A DNA stretch of 10,396 bases from DATFWK01 sp035259345 (GCA_035259345.1 DATFWK010000059.1:1-10396), one strand, 5' to 3'. Numbered from the stretch's first letter, positions 1 through 5,732 are shown. Notes: a model not told the origin generated them from the sequence alone. Made by a program: numbers and translations.

Positions 1-1
1 C

Positions 2-367
2 CTCGACGAGGAGCGCTCGATCGCCTTCTACCGCGCCCTGGGGTTCGAGGAGCGCGGGCGCCGGCGTGTGGGCGGCGACACCGCCACGGTCATCTTCCTC
101 GGCCTCCCCGGCGACGGCGCCCGCCTCGAGCTCACGGTGAACGACGGGCGCACCGAGCCCTACGAGCAGGGCGAGGGCTACGGTCACATCGCGATCGCGT
201 TCGAGGACGGCATCGACGGTCCGATCGCCGGCCTCGCCGAGCACGGCATCGCGCCGGAGCGCGATCCATACGAGCCATACCCGGGCGGCCCGCGCATCTG
301 CTTCGTCAGGGATCCGGACGGCTACAGAATCGAGATGCTCTCCCGCAACCCCGAGCACGAGCTCTAG
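2..367 (+). CDS. Glyoxalase I-like VOC protein, 5'-truncated by the window edge
   Basis: The reading frame is open from base 2 and ends in TAG at 365-367, giving 121 visible residues. The start lies outside the window. The protein looks like a lactoylglutathione lyase (glyoxalase I, VOC fold), the metal enzyme that isomerises the hemithioacetal of methylglyoxal. Visible hallmarks are an N-terminal SIAFYRALGF helix, LELT (Glu43 of the visible part), YGHIA (His62) and DPDGYRIEML (Glu111). These three match the metal ligands Glu56, His74 and Glu122 of E. coli GloA. The fourth ligand, an N-terminal His, would lie before the window. Other VOC enzymes share this fold, so the exact substrate is uncertain. 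Actinobacteria usually use mycothiol rather than glutathione, so the natural thiol could differ. It converges on the TetR gene with a 4-base overlap. Confidence 0.82.
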   Translation, partial: LDEERSIAFYRALGFEERGRRRVGGDTATVIFLGLPGDGARLELTVNDGRTEPYEQGEGYGHIAIAFEDGIDGPIAGLAEHGIAPERDPYEPYPGGPRICFVRDPDGYRIEMLSRNPEHEL

Positions 368-912
368 GGGGCGCCGCCGGCCGCGGCGAGGGCCTCCACT
401 CCGGCGCGCCAGGCCCGGTCCAGGTCCGCGCCGGGTGGGAAGCGCCCGTTGAGCTCGAGGATCGTCATGCCGTGGGCGAACGCCCAGGCCGCGCGGGCGA
501 GGTCGTCGTCCCCTCCGGTGGCCTCGAGCAGTGGCTGGGCGGCGCGCGCCTCGACGCCCGGGGCGAGCAGGTCCCGCGCCAGCGGCCGGCCGGTCATGAG
601 CCGGTACAGGTGCGGCCGCCGCAGGGCGAAGCCTCGGTAGGCCCGCATCACCCCGGCGAGCGCATCCGGCCCGGCGGGGGCCAGCGCCTCGAAGGCCTCG
701 GCGAGGTCCGCGAACCCCTCCGAGATGATCGCCGCCTCGAGCGCCTCCTTGTCGGGGACGTGCTTGTAGAGGGAGGGGGCCCGGATGCCGACGCGCTCGG
801 CCACGCGCCGCATCGAGAGGCCGTCGGGCCCGTCCTCCTCGAGCAGCGCGAGCGCCGCCGCGGCGATCTCCCGGGCCCGCGGGCTCTGGCCGCTAGCCGC
901 GCTGGAAGCCAT
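364..912 (-). CDS. TetR/AcrR-family transcriptional regulator with WHG-type C-terminal domain
   Basis: This 182-residue protein has an N-terminal helix-turn-helix: residues 12-54 include AREIAAAALALLEEDG, then LSMRRVAERVGIRAPSLYKHVPDKEAL, the standard TetR DNA-binding region. The C-terminal half carries FALRRPHLYRLM and then AWAFAHGMTILELNGRF, whose Trp143, His147 and Gly148 fit the TetR_C_33 (WHG) ligand-binding domain. I chose the ATG at 912 because the frame continues upstream only as low-complexity antisense sequence. No Shine-Dalgarno sequence precedes it. The start lies 20 bases inside the end of the DUF4260 gene, which suggests translational coupling and one transcript. The two palindromes upstream of that gene are the likely operators, implying autorepression released by an unknown ligand. 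Confidence 0.88.
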   Translation of the reverse strand: MASSAASGQSPRAREIAAAALALLEEDGPDGLSMRRVAERVGIRAPSLYKHVPDKEALEAAIISEGFADLAEAFEALAPAGPDALAGVMRAYRGFALRRPHLYRLMTGRPLARDLLAPGVEARAAQPLLEATGGDDDLARAAWAFAHGMTILELNGRFPPGADLDRAWRAGVEALAAAGGAP

Positions 913-1276
913 CGCGCCCGCGCAGGCCGTAGCCGGCCGCCCGGTCGAGAGCGATGTGGAAGCCCCAGGCCAGCGCTCCGACGATGAGCGTGGCCGGGAG
1001 GGTGCCGAGCGCGACGAGCGCGCCGAGGACGAGCGGCCCCCAGACCCGGTGGAGGAGGTTATACGCGCGCACAGCGCGGGGGTGGAGCTGCCCGCGCTCC
1101 ACGCCGCGGCCCATGCCGGCGAGAAGGGCGAGGTCCGGGGCGGCCCAGAAGACGGGGATCTGCCACCAGCCGCCCACTGCGAGGGCCGCGGCGATGGCGG
1201 CACCGAGGAGGGCGGCGGCGAGAACGGCGAAGGCGGCGCGGCGGAGCGGCTGCGGAATGGCGGCGACGGCGTGCAT
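893..1276 (-). CDS. DUF4260-family small membrane protein
   Basis: This 127-residue protein has hydrophobic segments at about 14-35, 39-56, 78-92 and 96-112. The family match rests on PDLALLAG (47-54), AVRAYNLLHRVWGPLVLGAL (68-87) and the C-terminal AWGFHIALDRAAGYGL (103-118). These correspond to the 'PDLSMLGY', 'YNLxHxYxxP' and 'HIxxDRxxGYGLK' signatures I associate with DUF4260. The family's biochemical role is unknown to me. The ATG at 1276 is chosen because a strong GAGGAGG lies five bases before it. A TTG at 1315 would fall inside the operator and has no such site. The gene is first in a two-gene operon with the TetR regulator, so it is probably what the repressor controls. Confidence 0.8.
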   Translation of the reverse strand: MHAVAAIPQPLRRAAFAVLAAALLGAAIAAALAVGGWWQIPVFWAAPDLALLAGMGRGVERGQLHPRAVRAYNLLHRVWGPLVLGALVALGTLPATLIVGALAWGFHIALDRAAGYGLRGRDGFQRG

Positions 1277-1281
1277 CAGGT

Positions 1282-1288
1282 CCTCCTC
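1282..1288 (-). promoter_or_regulatory. Ribosome binding site that fixes the DUF4260 start
   Basis: On the minus strand the sequence reads GAGGAGG, then ACCTG, then ATG. This near-ideal Shine-Dalgarno sequence with 5-base spacing selects the ATG at 1276 over the in-frame TTG at 1315. Confidence 0.8.
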
Positions 1289-1294
1289 GAACGG

Positions 1295-1315
1295 TTGGCG
1301 AACACTGTTCGCCAA
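1295..1315 (-). promoter_or_regulatory. Operator 1: perfect 21-bp palindrome, probable TetR site
   Basis: Arms TTGGCGAACA and TGTTCGCCAA form a perfect 10-bp inverted repeat around a single central base at 1305. It begins at the last base of the proposed -10 box and covers the expected transcription start of the DUF4260-TetR operon. That position suits a repressor site. The size and symmetry match TetR-family operators. Confidence 0.72.
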
Positions 1316-1343
1316 TCTAGCTAACGGTGTTAGCCAAAGTCAA
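1314..1343 (-). promoter_or_regulatory. Promoter of the DUF4260-TetR operon
   Basis: On the minus strand TTGACT (1343-1338, five of six matches to TTGACA) is followed after 18 bases by TAGATT (1319-1314, four of six to TATAAT, with T1, A2 and T6 kept). The spacer is almost exactly operator 2, and operator 1 begins at the -10 box. The region is clearly richer in A+T than the surrounding sequence. It begins only 7 bases after the GNAT stop codon, so some read-through from the upstream operon is possible. Confidence 0.6.
1317..1337 (-). promoter_or_regulatory. Operator 2: second, imperfect palindrome in the promoter spacer
   Basis: Centred on 1327, it has inner arms GCTAAC and GTTAGC around a 3-base centre, plus one more pair further out. 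Aligned with operator 1 it shows the same plan (TTGG-C-n-AAC, 3 bases, GTT-n-G-C). Centre-to-centre distance is 22 bp, about two helical turns, so two repressor dimers would bind the same DNA face. It sits between the proposed -35 and -10 boxes. Confidence 0.66.
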
Positions 1344-1350
1344 GCCCGAC

Positions 1351-1791
1351 TCAGCCTGGCTCGTCTCCCCAGCCGCCGGCCGGGGGGCGCTCCATGAAGC
1401 GCTCGCCGCCCGGGCCGAAGCCCATCGCCACGTAGAGGCCGTGGGCGTCCCGGGTGTGGAGCATCCACTTGACGTGCCCGAGACCCGCGCCCTCGACCGC
1501 CTCCTCGGCCAGCACCCGCCCCAGCCCGCGGCCGCGGTGCTCGGGGAGGACGTAGACGTCGGCGAGGTAGGCGACCGTCTGCCCGTCGGAGACCACGCGG
1601 GCGAAGCCGGCCTGGCGGCCGTCGCGGTAGAGACCCACGACGCGGTGGGATCCGCGGATGGAGGCGACGATCGCCTCCTCGGGGCGTCCGGACGCCCAGT
1701 AGGTCGTGCGCAGGAACGCCACGACGGCGTCGAGGTCCACGCGCCCGGGGTCGTCGTCCAGCTCGAACCCGTCACCGAGCGGCCGGCGCAT
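1351..1791 (-). CDS. GNAT-family N-acetyltransferase
   Basis: This is a 146-residue single-domain acetyltransferase that would transfer an acetyl group from acetyl-CoA to an unknown amine. The acetyl-CoA pyrophosphate-binding loop (motif A) is seen as DVYVLPEHRGRGLGRVLAEEA at 78-98, with Arg86-Gly87-Arg88-Gly89-Leu90-Gly91 as the R-x-x-G-x-G element. RQAGFARVVSDGQTVAYLADV (59-79) forms the preceding beta strands. DAHGLYVAMGF (115-125) supplies the usual Tyr120 near the active site. Its length is normal for a stand-alone GNAT. The ATG at 1791 lies ten bases after the transglycosylase stop, so it is probably the last gene of the rpsA-coaE operon. Its Shine-Dalgarno sequence is weak. The substrate cannot be told from the sequence or the context. 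Confidence 0.87.
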   Translation of the reverse strand: MRRPLGDGFELDDDPGRVDLDAVVAFLRTTYWASGRPEEAIVASIRGSHRVVGLYRDGRQAGFARVVSDGQTVAYLADVYVLPEHRGRGLGRVLAEEAVEGAGLGHVKWMLHTRDAHGLYVAMGFGPGGERFMERPPAGGWGDEPG

Positions 1792-1801
1792 CAGCGCCGG
1801 C

Positions 1802-2413
1802 TCACGCGCCGAGCTCGGACCCGTACGCCCGCCGGTAGATGTCGCGCGCGTGGCCGACGGAGCGGACGAAGGCCCGCGTCTCCGGGAACGGGATGTCGTC
1901 GGGAAGGCGGAGCTTGCGGCCGCGCGCGTGCGCCCGCGCGATCCAGGAGATCACGTTCGTTTCGCCGCCGTTGTAGGCGGCCAGCGCCAGCGGCTCGCTG
2001 CCGTACTTGCTGAGCAGGTAGCGCAGGTACCAGGTGCCGTACTCGATGTTGACCCGCGGGTCGCCGAGGCGGGCGGGCATCGGCCGGGGGGCGTTCGCCT
2101 GCTCGTGGATGAAGCGGGCGGTGGCGGGCAGCACCTGCATGAGCCCCACCGCGCCGCGGCGCGAACGTGACGACGGGGAGAACTTGCTCTCGCGGTAGAT
2201 CACGCCCGCGACGAGCGCCGGGTCGAGCCCGTTCTCGCGCGCCTCCGCGCGGATCGTGTCCTGGTAGCGGAGCGGGTACCACAGGCGCGCGTACCAGGCG
2301 GGCATGGTCATCTGCAGGACCGCCCACACGGCGACGAGCGCGACGATGGCGATGCCGGCCGATGCGAGCAGCCGGCGCCGTCGCCTGCGGCGCGGGCGGG
2401 CGCCGGCCGTCAC
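1802..2413 (-). CDS. Membrane-anchored lytic transglycosylase (SLT family)
   Basis: This 203-residue protein would cleave the MurNAc-GlcNAc bond of peptidoglycan, forming 1,6-anhydromuramic acid. A basic N-terminus (residues 6-14, mostly Arg) precedes one hydrophobic segment (about 15-36), so it should be a signal anchor with the enzyme outside. The catalytic domain follows: LDPALVAGVIYRESKF with catalytic Glu75 in the E-S motif, GAVGLMQVLP (87-96), NIEYGTWYLRYLL (121-133) and AAYNGG (144-149). All are SLT-type (Slt70 family) motifs. I chose the GTG at 2413 because it overlaps the coaE stop as GTGA and has GGAG eight bases upstream. An in-frame ATG at 2446 has poorer spacing to any Shine-Dalgarno sequence and would add 11 residues. 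Confidence 0.87.
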   Translation of the reverse strand: MTAGARPRRRRRRRLLASAGIAIVALVAVWAVLQMTMPAWYARLWYPLRYQDTIRAEARENGLDPALVAGVIYRESKFSPSSRSRRGAVGLMQVLPATARFIHEQANAPRPMPARLGDPRVNIEYGTWYLRYLLSKYGSEPLALAAYNGGETNVISWIARAHARGRKLRLPDDIPFPETRAFVRSVGHARDIYRRAYGSELGA

Positions 2414-2988
2414 TGGGCGTACTCCGCGTATCGTGCTGCCACCCATGCCTCGAGGTCCGAGGGGGTCCCGTCGTTGACAACGTATCGGTCGGCCCGGGCG
2501 ACCTTCTCCTCTTCCGGCACCTGGCGGGCGCTTCGCGCGGAGAAGTCCTGGCCGCGCTCCGCGACCCGGTCGCGGCGCACGTCCTCAGGCGCGGTCACCA
2601 CGAGCACGGCGTCGAAGCTGTGCTCGAGGCCGGCCTCGTAGAGCAGCGGCACCTCGCAGACCAGGAGCGGCGGGGGCGGCACGCGGGCGCGCTGCTCCGC
2701 GACCCACCGGTCGCGCGCCGCGGCGACGCGCGGGTGGACCAGGCGCTCGAGGTCACGCGTGGCCTCCGCGTCCGCGAACGCGAGCCGGCCCAGCCCCGCG
2801 CGGTCGATCGTGCCGTCGCCCCGGACGGCCCCGTCGCCGAACCGCGCCCGCACCGATTCGACCAGCCCCGGGTCCCGATAGGCCTCGTGGACGAGGTCGT
2901 CGGCCGAGATGACCGCGGCGCCCAGCCGCGCGAACGCGACAAGCGCCAGCGACTTGCCCGCGCCGATCCCCCCGGTCAGCCCGAGAAT
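2410..2988 (-). CDS. coaE: Dephospho-CoA kinase, apparent ATT start
   Basis: CoaE phosphorylates the ribose 3'-OH of dephospho-CoA in the last step of CoA synthesis. Read from the ATT at 2988 the protein is 192 residues, normal for the family. It begins (M)LGLTGGIGAGKS, the Walker A loop (3-13, Lys12), followed by VISADDLVHEAY (26-37, the usual acid-rich 'D-A-D' site), LVHPRV and CEVPLLYEAGLEHSFDAVLVV. No ATG, GTG or TTG exists in frame between 2853 and at least 3160. The first GTG (2853) would remove the ATP-binding loop and give a dead 147-residue protein. The ATT gives exactly the family's usual N-terminus, so I infer a rare AUU start. A sequencing error is the alternative. The gene lies 19 bases after rpsA, and the transglycosylase gene overlaps its stop. 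Confidence 0.85.
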   Translation of the reverse strand: MLGLTGGIGAGKSLALVAFARLGAAVISADDLVHEAYRDPGLVESVRARFGDGAVRGDGTIDRAGLGRLAFADAEATRDLERLVHPRVAAARDRWVAEQRARVPPPPLLVCEVPLLYEAGLEHSFDAVLVVTAPEDVRRDRVAERGQDFSARSARQVPEEEKVARADRYVVNDGTPSDLEAWVAARYAEYAQ

Positions 2989-2995
2989 GCGCGGG

Positions 2996-3009
2996 GAGGC
3001 GTCCGCCTC
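2996..3009 (-). promoter_or_regulatory. Inverted repeat at the rpsA-coaE junction
   Basis: GAGGCG and CGCCTC flank two central bases. In RNA this would fold as a 5-bp stem with a 4-base loop. It overlaps the rpsA TGA (3010-3008) and includes the only Shine-Dalgarno-like GAGG before the coaE start. It could affect coaE initiation or be chance in GC-rich DNA. Confidence 0.35.
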
Positions 3010-4828
3010 AGGCGCCGTCCTCGCCGGCCTCGCCCGACCGTGCGCCTGGCTCCGGCGCGGATTCGCCCTCGCCGGGCTCCGACGCGGAGTCGCCCTCGAC
3101 GGCCGCGACCTCTGCCTCTGCCTCGGACTCCTCCGCCGCCTCCGCCAGCGCGGCGTCGATGACGGCGTCGCCCGCGGCGGCGTCGGCCGCCTCGGCCTCC
3201 TCGACCGCCTCCTCCGCCACCTCGTCGGAAACCACGGCGTCGCGCACTGCCGCTTGGGCGGCAGCCTCCGCCGCCAGCGCCTGCTCGACGGCGGCCTCGG
3301 CGATCGTCTCGGCGACCACCGCCTCGTTCACGGCCTCCTGGGCGGCGGCCTCGGCAACCACGGCCTCCTCGGCCGCGCCCTGCTCGGCGGTCTCCTCGGC
3401 CGCCGCCTGGGCCGCCAGCGCCTGCTCGACGGCGGTCTCGGCCCTGGTCTCGGCGACGACGGCCTCGTCGACGGCCTCCTGCGCGACGACCTCGGCCACC
3501 TCCGCCTCGACAACCGCGTCGTCCGCAGCCTCCTCGGCGACGACCGCCTCCGCGACCGCCTCGTCGGCCACGGCGTCGGTCTCAGCCGACAGCTCGAGCG
3601 CGTCCTCGGCGATCGTCTCTGCCAGCGCGGCCGCCTCCTCGGGGCTTGCCTCCGCGAGGGCCGCCTCGTCCCCGGCCTCGTCACCGGCCTCGTCACCGAG
3701 CCCGGCGTTGAGGAACGGCTGCTCGCCGGCCCGCTTCAGGCTCAGCGAGAGCCGGCGGCGCTCGCCGTCGATCTCGATGATCCGGACGGCCACCTCGTCG
3801 CCCTGGCTGACCACCTCGCGCGGGTTCTCGACGTGGTGGTCGGCGAGCTCGGAGATGTGGACGAGCCCCTCGACGCCGGCGTGGATCTCCACGAAGGCGC
3901 CGAACGTGACGACCTTGGTGACCTTGCCCGCCACCACGTCGCCCACCTGGTAGGCCTCGACCACGCTCTGCCAGGGGTCGGCCTGGGTCTGCTTGAGGCC
4001 GAGCGAGATGCGCTGGCGCTCCCGGTCGATGTCGAGCACCTTCACGACCACGCGGTCGCCGATCTGGAGCACCTCGGACGGGTGGTTGACGTGGCTCCAG
4101 GAGAGCTCCGAGATGTGGATCAGGCCGTCGATGCCGTCGAGGTCCACGAACGCGCCGAAGTCGACGATGTTCGAGATGACGCCCTCGACGATCGCGCCCG
4201 GCTCGAGCTCGTCGAGGATCTTCTGCCGCACCTCGCGCCGCTCGTCCTCGATCACCGCGCGGCGGGAGAGGACGACGTTGTTGCGGCTGCGGTTGAGCTC
4301 GATGACCTTGCACTCGAGCTCGCGGCCCAGGAACTCGTCCAGGTCCTGCACCCGGCGGATGTCGACCAGCGACGCGGGCAGGAAGCCGCGCACGCCAAGG
4401 TCGAGGATGAGGCCGCCCTTGACGACCTCGATCACCTTGCCGGTCACCATCTCGCCGTTGGCCGCTGCCTCCTCGATGCGCTTCCAGGCCTTCTCGAACC
4501 GGGCGCGCTTCTTGGAGAGGATCAGCCGGCCGTCCTGGTCCTCCTTCTGCAGCACCAGCGCGTCGACGACCTCGCCGAGGGAGACCTCCTCCTCGGTGTT
4601 GACGCTCTTGCGGATCGACAGCTCACCGACGGGGATGACGCCCTCGCTCTTGTAGCCGATGTCGACGAGGACCTCGTCCTTGTCGATGCGGACCACACGG
4701 CCGCTCACGACGTCGCCCTCGTCGAAGACGGGCATCGTGAGGTCGTAGTTGGGCACCATCTCCCCGTCCACCTCGACGTATTCGGGGCCGTCGAGTGAGC
4801 GGATCGGTGCGTCGATGTCTGACTGCAT
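3008..4828 (-). CDS. rpsA: 30S ribosomal protein S1, four S1 domains plus long acidic tail
   Basis: This 606-residue protein binds mRNA and helps it dock on the 30S subunit. Four S1/OB-fold repeats are visible at about 35-106 (EGDVVSGRVVRIDKDEVLVDIG), 124-190 (NGEMVTGKVIEVVKGGLILDLG), 209-279 (EPGAIVEGVISNIVDFGAFVDL, then GLIHISELSW) and 294-365 (VGDVVAGKVTKVVTFGAFVEI, then GLVHISELAD). Four repeats is the usual actinobacterial S1 core; E. coli has six. Residues 376-606 form a low-complexity Ala/Glu/Val/Asp tail with no Lys, only three Arg and no aromatic residue, ending in a Gly/Glu/Ser/Pro segment. The ATG at 4828 is chosen because AAAGGA lies nine bases upstream and the S1 core follows. 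The gene leads a probable operon with coaE, the transglycosylase and the GNAT gene. Confidence 0.96.
   Translation of the reverse strand: MQSDIDAPIRSLDGPEYVEVDGEMVPNYDLTMPVFDEGDVVSGRVVRIDKDEVLVDIGYKSEGVIPVGELSIRKSVNTEEEVSLGEVVDALVLQKEDQDGRLILSKKRARFEKAWKRIEEAAANGEMVTGKVIEVVKGGLILDLGVRGFLPASLVDIRRVQDLDEFLGRELECKVIELNRSRNNVVLSRRAVIEDERREVRQKILDELEPGAIVEGVISNIVDFGAFVDLDGIDGLIHISELSWSHVNHPSEVLQIGDRVVVKVLDIDRERQRISLGLKQTQADPWQSVVEAYQVGDVVAGKVTKVVTFGAFVEIHAGVEGLVHISELADHHVENPREVVSQGDEVAVRIIEIDGERRRLSLSLKRAGEQPFLNAGLGDEAGDEAGDEAALAEASPEEAAALAETIAEDALELSAETDAVADEAVAEAVVAEEAADDAVVEAEVAEVVAQEAVDEAVVAETRAETAVEQALAAQAAAEETAEQGAAEEAVVAEAAAQEAVNEAVVAETIAEAAVEQALAAEAAAQAAVRDAVVSDEVAEEAVEEAEAADAAAGDAVIDAALAEAAEESEAEAEVAAVEGDSASEPGEGESAPEPGARSGEAGEDGA
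3254..3499 (-). repeat. Tandem 47-codon repeat within the S1 acidic tail
   Basis: Residues 444-478 (bases 3395-3499) and 491-525 (bases 3254-3358) are two copies offset by exactly 47 codons (141 bases). The cores both read EAVxEAVVAETxAExAVEQALAAxAAA. By hand I count 28 identical residues of 35. The copies are also similar at DNA level, which suggests an internal duplication and not only convergent composition. Confidence 0.75.
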
Positions 4829-4866
4829 TCGCGGAAATCCTTTAGGGGACCAAGTTCGTCGGCAGA

Positions 4867-4891
4867 CGCCAAGGCACCGGGTGCCTCGGCG
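4867..4891 (-). promoter_or_regulatory. Hairpin-forming inverted repeat in the rpsA leader
   Basis: In the rpsA transcript, CGCC-G-AGGCACC and GGUGCCU-U-GGCG pair around one central C. This gives up to 12 paired positions with one G-U pair, though the innermost pairs must open to form a loop. No U-tract follows, so it does not look like a terminator. It would sit within the first few bases of the mRNA predicted from the -10 box at 4905-4900. It could be a leader RNA structure or, as DNA, an operator covering the start site. Confidence 0.55.
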
Positions 4892-4899
4892 GATCAGCA

Positions 4900-4905
4900 A
4901 GTATA
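4900..4905 (-). promoter_or_regulatory. Putative -10 box of rpsA
   Basis: The minus strand reads TATACT, five of six matches to TATAAT, in an otherwise very GC-rich gap. No convincing -35 box lies 16-18 bases upstream. The predicted start near 4893 gives a leader of about 65 bases before the rpsA ATG. Confidence 0.45.
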
Positions 4906-4929
4906 CGCCGCCCCCGGCCCGGTCCTACA

Positions 4930-5649
4930 TCAGATTGCGGCAGCTGCGACAAGCTCCCTGAGCATCGGCTCGTCGAGCCGTCCGGCCCGCGCCGCCACCA
5001 GGCCGCGATCCGGGTCCACGACGAGCACCGCGGGCACGCTCGACACCGGCAGGCGGGCCGCGCCGGGCCGCTCGGCGAGGCTCACGCGGGTCACCTCGCG
5101 GGGAGCCGCGATCGCCTCCAGGCTGCGGGCGACGGGCTCGCATCGCGCGCATCCCGGCGCGGTCAGGACGACCAGCCACGGCCCGGGGCCGTCGAGGCCG
5201 AGGTCACGCCGCGGGTCCGCCGCGGCGCCCGAGCGCAGCATCAGGATCCGGTAGATCCGGCAGCCCACGCAAAATCCGGTAATTGCGGAAAAGAGCGCGA
5301 CCGCCGCGACCAGCACGACGATCGCCCAGCCCGCCGCGTCGACCCCGGCGAGGAGCAGGGCGAACCCGATGCAGAGCAGCGCCAGCGCCATCCACTGCGC
5401 GAAGCGCACCGGCGCCGCCGGCTCGAGCTCCTGCGCGGGCCGGGCGATCTGCCGGAAGATCCATCCGACGGGCGACCAGCCCGGGGCGAACAGGGCGATC
5501 GCGATGAAGCCCGCCGCCACCGCGACCGCCCATCTGTCCCCGAACGCGGCCGCCTCCAGGCAGAGCACCCCGGTGACGCCCTGCGAGAAGCGCGGCAGGT
5601 GCGGATGGACGGCGGCCGGGCTGCGACCGGGCGCGGGGCGGGCGATCAC
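4930..5649 (-). CDS. DUF4395 membrane domain fused to a thioredoxin-like domain
   Basis: This 239-residue protein has two parts. Residues about 14-135 match DUF4395: HPHLPRFSQGV, hydrophobic segments near 40-55, 87-103 and 108-125, PVRFAQW (80-86) and ITGFCVGCRIYRI (123-135) with Cys127 and Cys130. Residues about 157-239 are thioredoxin-like: PWLVVLTAPGCARCEPVARSLEAI carries a CxxC pair (Cys167, Cys170), and SSVPAVLVVD carries the usual cis-Pro (206). The likely role is thiol-disulfide exchange at the membrane, perhaps passing electrons between the two CxxC pairs. That is inference; the partner is unknown. The start is GTG at 5649, close to where the family normally begins, with a GC-rich region upstream and only a distant GGGG. 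It lies 101 bases upstream of rpsA on the same strand. Confidence 0.8.
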   Translation of the reverse strand: MIARPAPGRSPAAVHPHLPRFSQGVTGVLCLEAAAFGDRWAVAVAAGFIAIALFAPGWSPVGWIFRQIARPAQELEPAAPVRFAQWMALALLCIGFALLLAGVDAAGWAIVVLVAAVALFSAITGFCVGCRIYRILMLRSGAAADPRRDLGLDGPGPWLVVLTAPGCARCEPVARSLEAIAAPREVTRVSLAERPGAARLPVSSVPAVLVVDPDRGLVAARAGRLDEPMLRELVAAAAI

Positions 5650-5732
5650 GCACTGATCATGCCCCGCCGGCGGCGCCTGCGCCCGTATCAGCGACGGCCG
5701 AGCGCCCTCAGGTTGGAACGGTGGCGATGGCC

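Noticed and set aside
913..1203. N-terminal extension of the TetR gene to an upstream in-frame start
   Set aside because: The added 97 residues are Ser/Arg/Ala-rich out-of-frame translation of the DUF4260 gene. The TetR fold begins right after the ATG at 912.
1277..1315. TTG start at 1315 for the DUF4260 protein
   Set aside because: It lies inside the palindromic operator and has no Shine-Dalgarno sequence; GAGGAGG before the ATG at 1276 is far better.
2410..2853. Short 147-residue CoaE starting at GTG 2853
   Set aside because: It would lack the Walker A loop, which is present in frame just upstream.
3008..3160. Programmed frameshift producing an S1-CoaE fusion
   Set aside because: The coaE frame is open through the end of rpsA, but there is no obvious slippery sequence. 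Open frames of this length are common in such GC-rich, repetitive sequence, so separate initiation is simpler.
2909..4798. A 629-codon open frame on the plus strand opposite rpsA
   Set aside because: It mirrors S1 codons in GC-rich DNA, is made of Leu/Gly/Asp/Val-rich low-complexity sequence and shows no family motif, whereas the minus strand encodes an unmistakable S1.
4867..4891. Rho-independent terminator for the DUF4395-thioredoxin gene
   Set aside because: The stem is suitable but no U-tract follows, and it lies downstream of a good rpsA -10 box; a leader structure is more likely.
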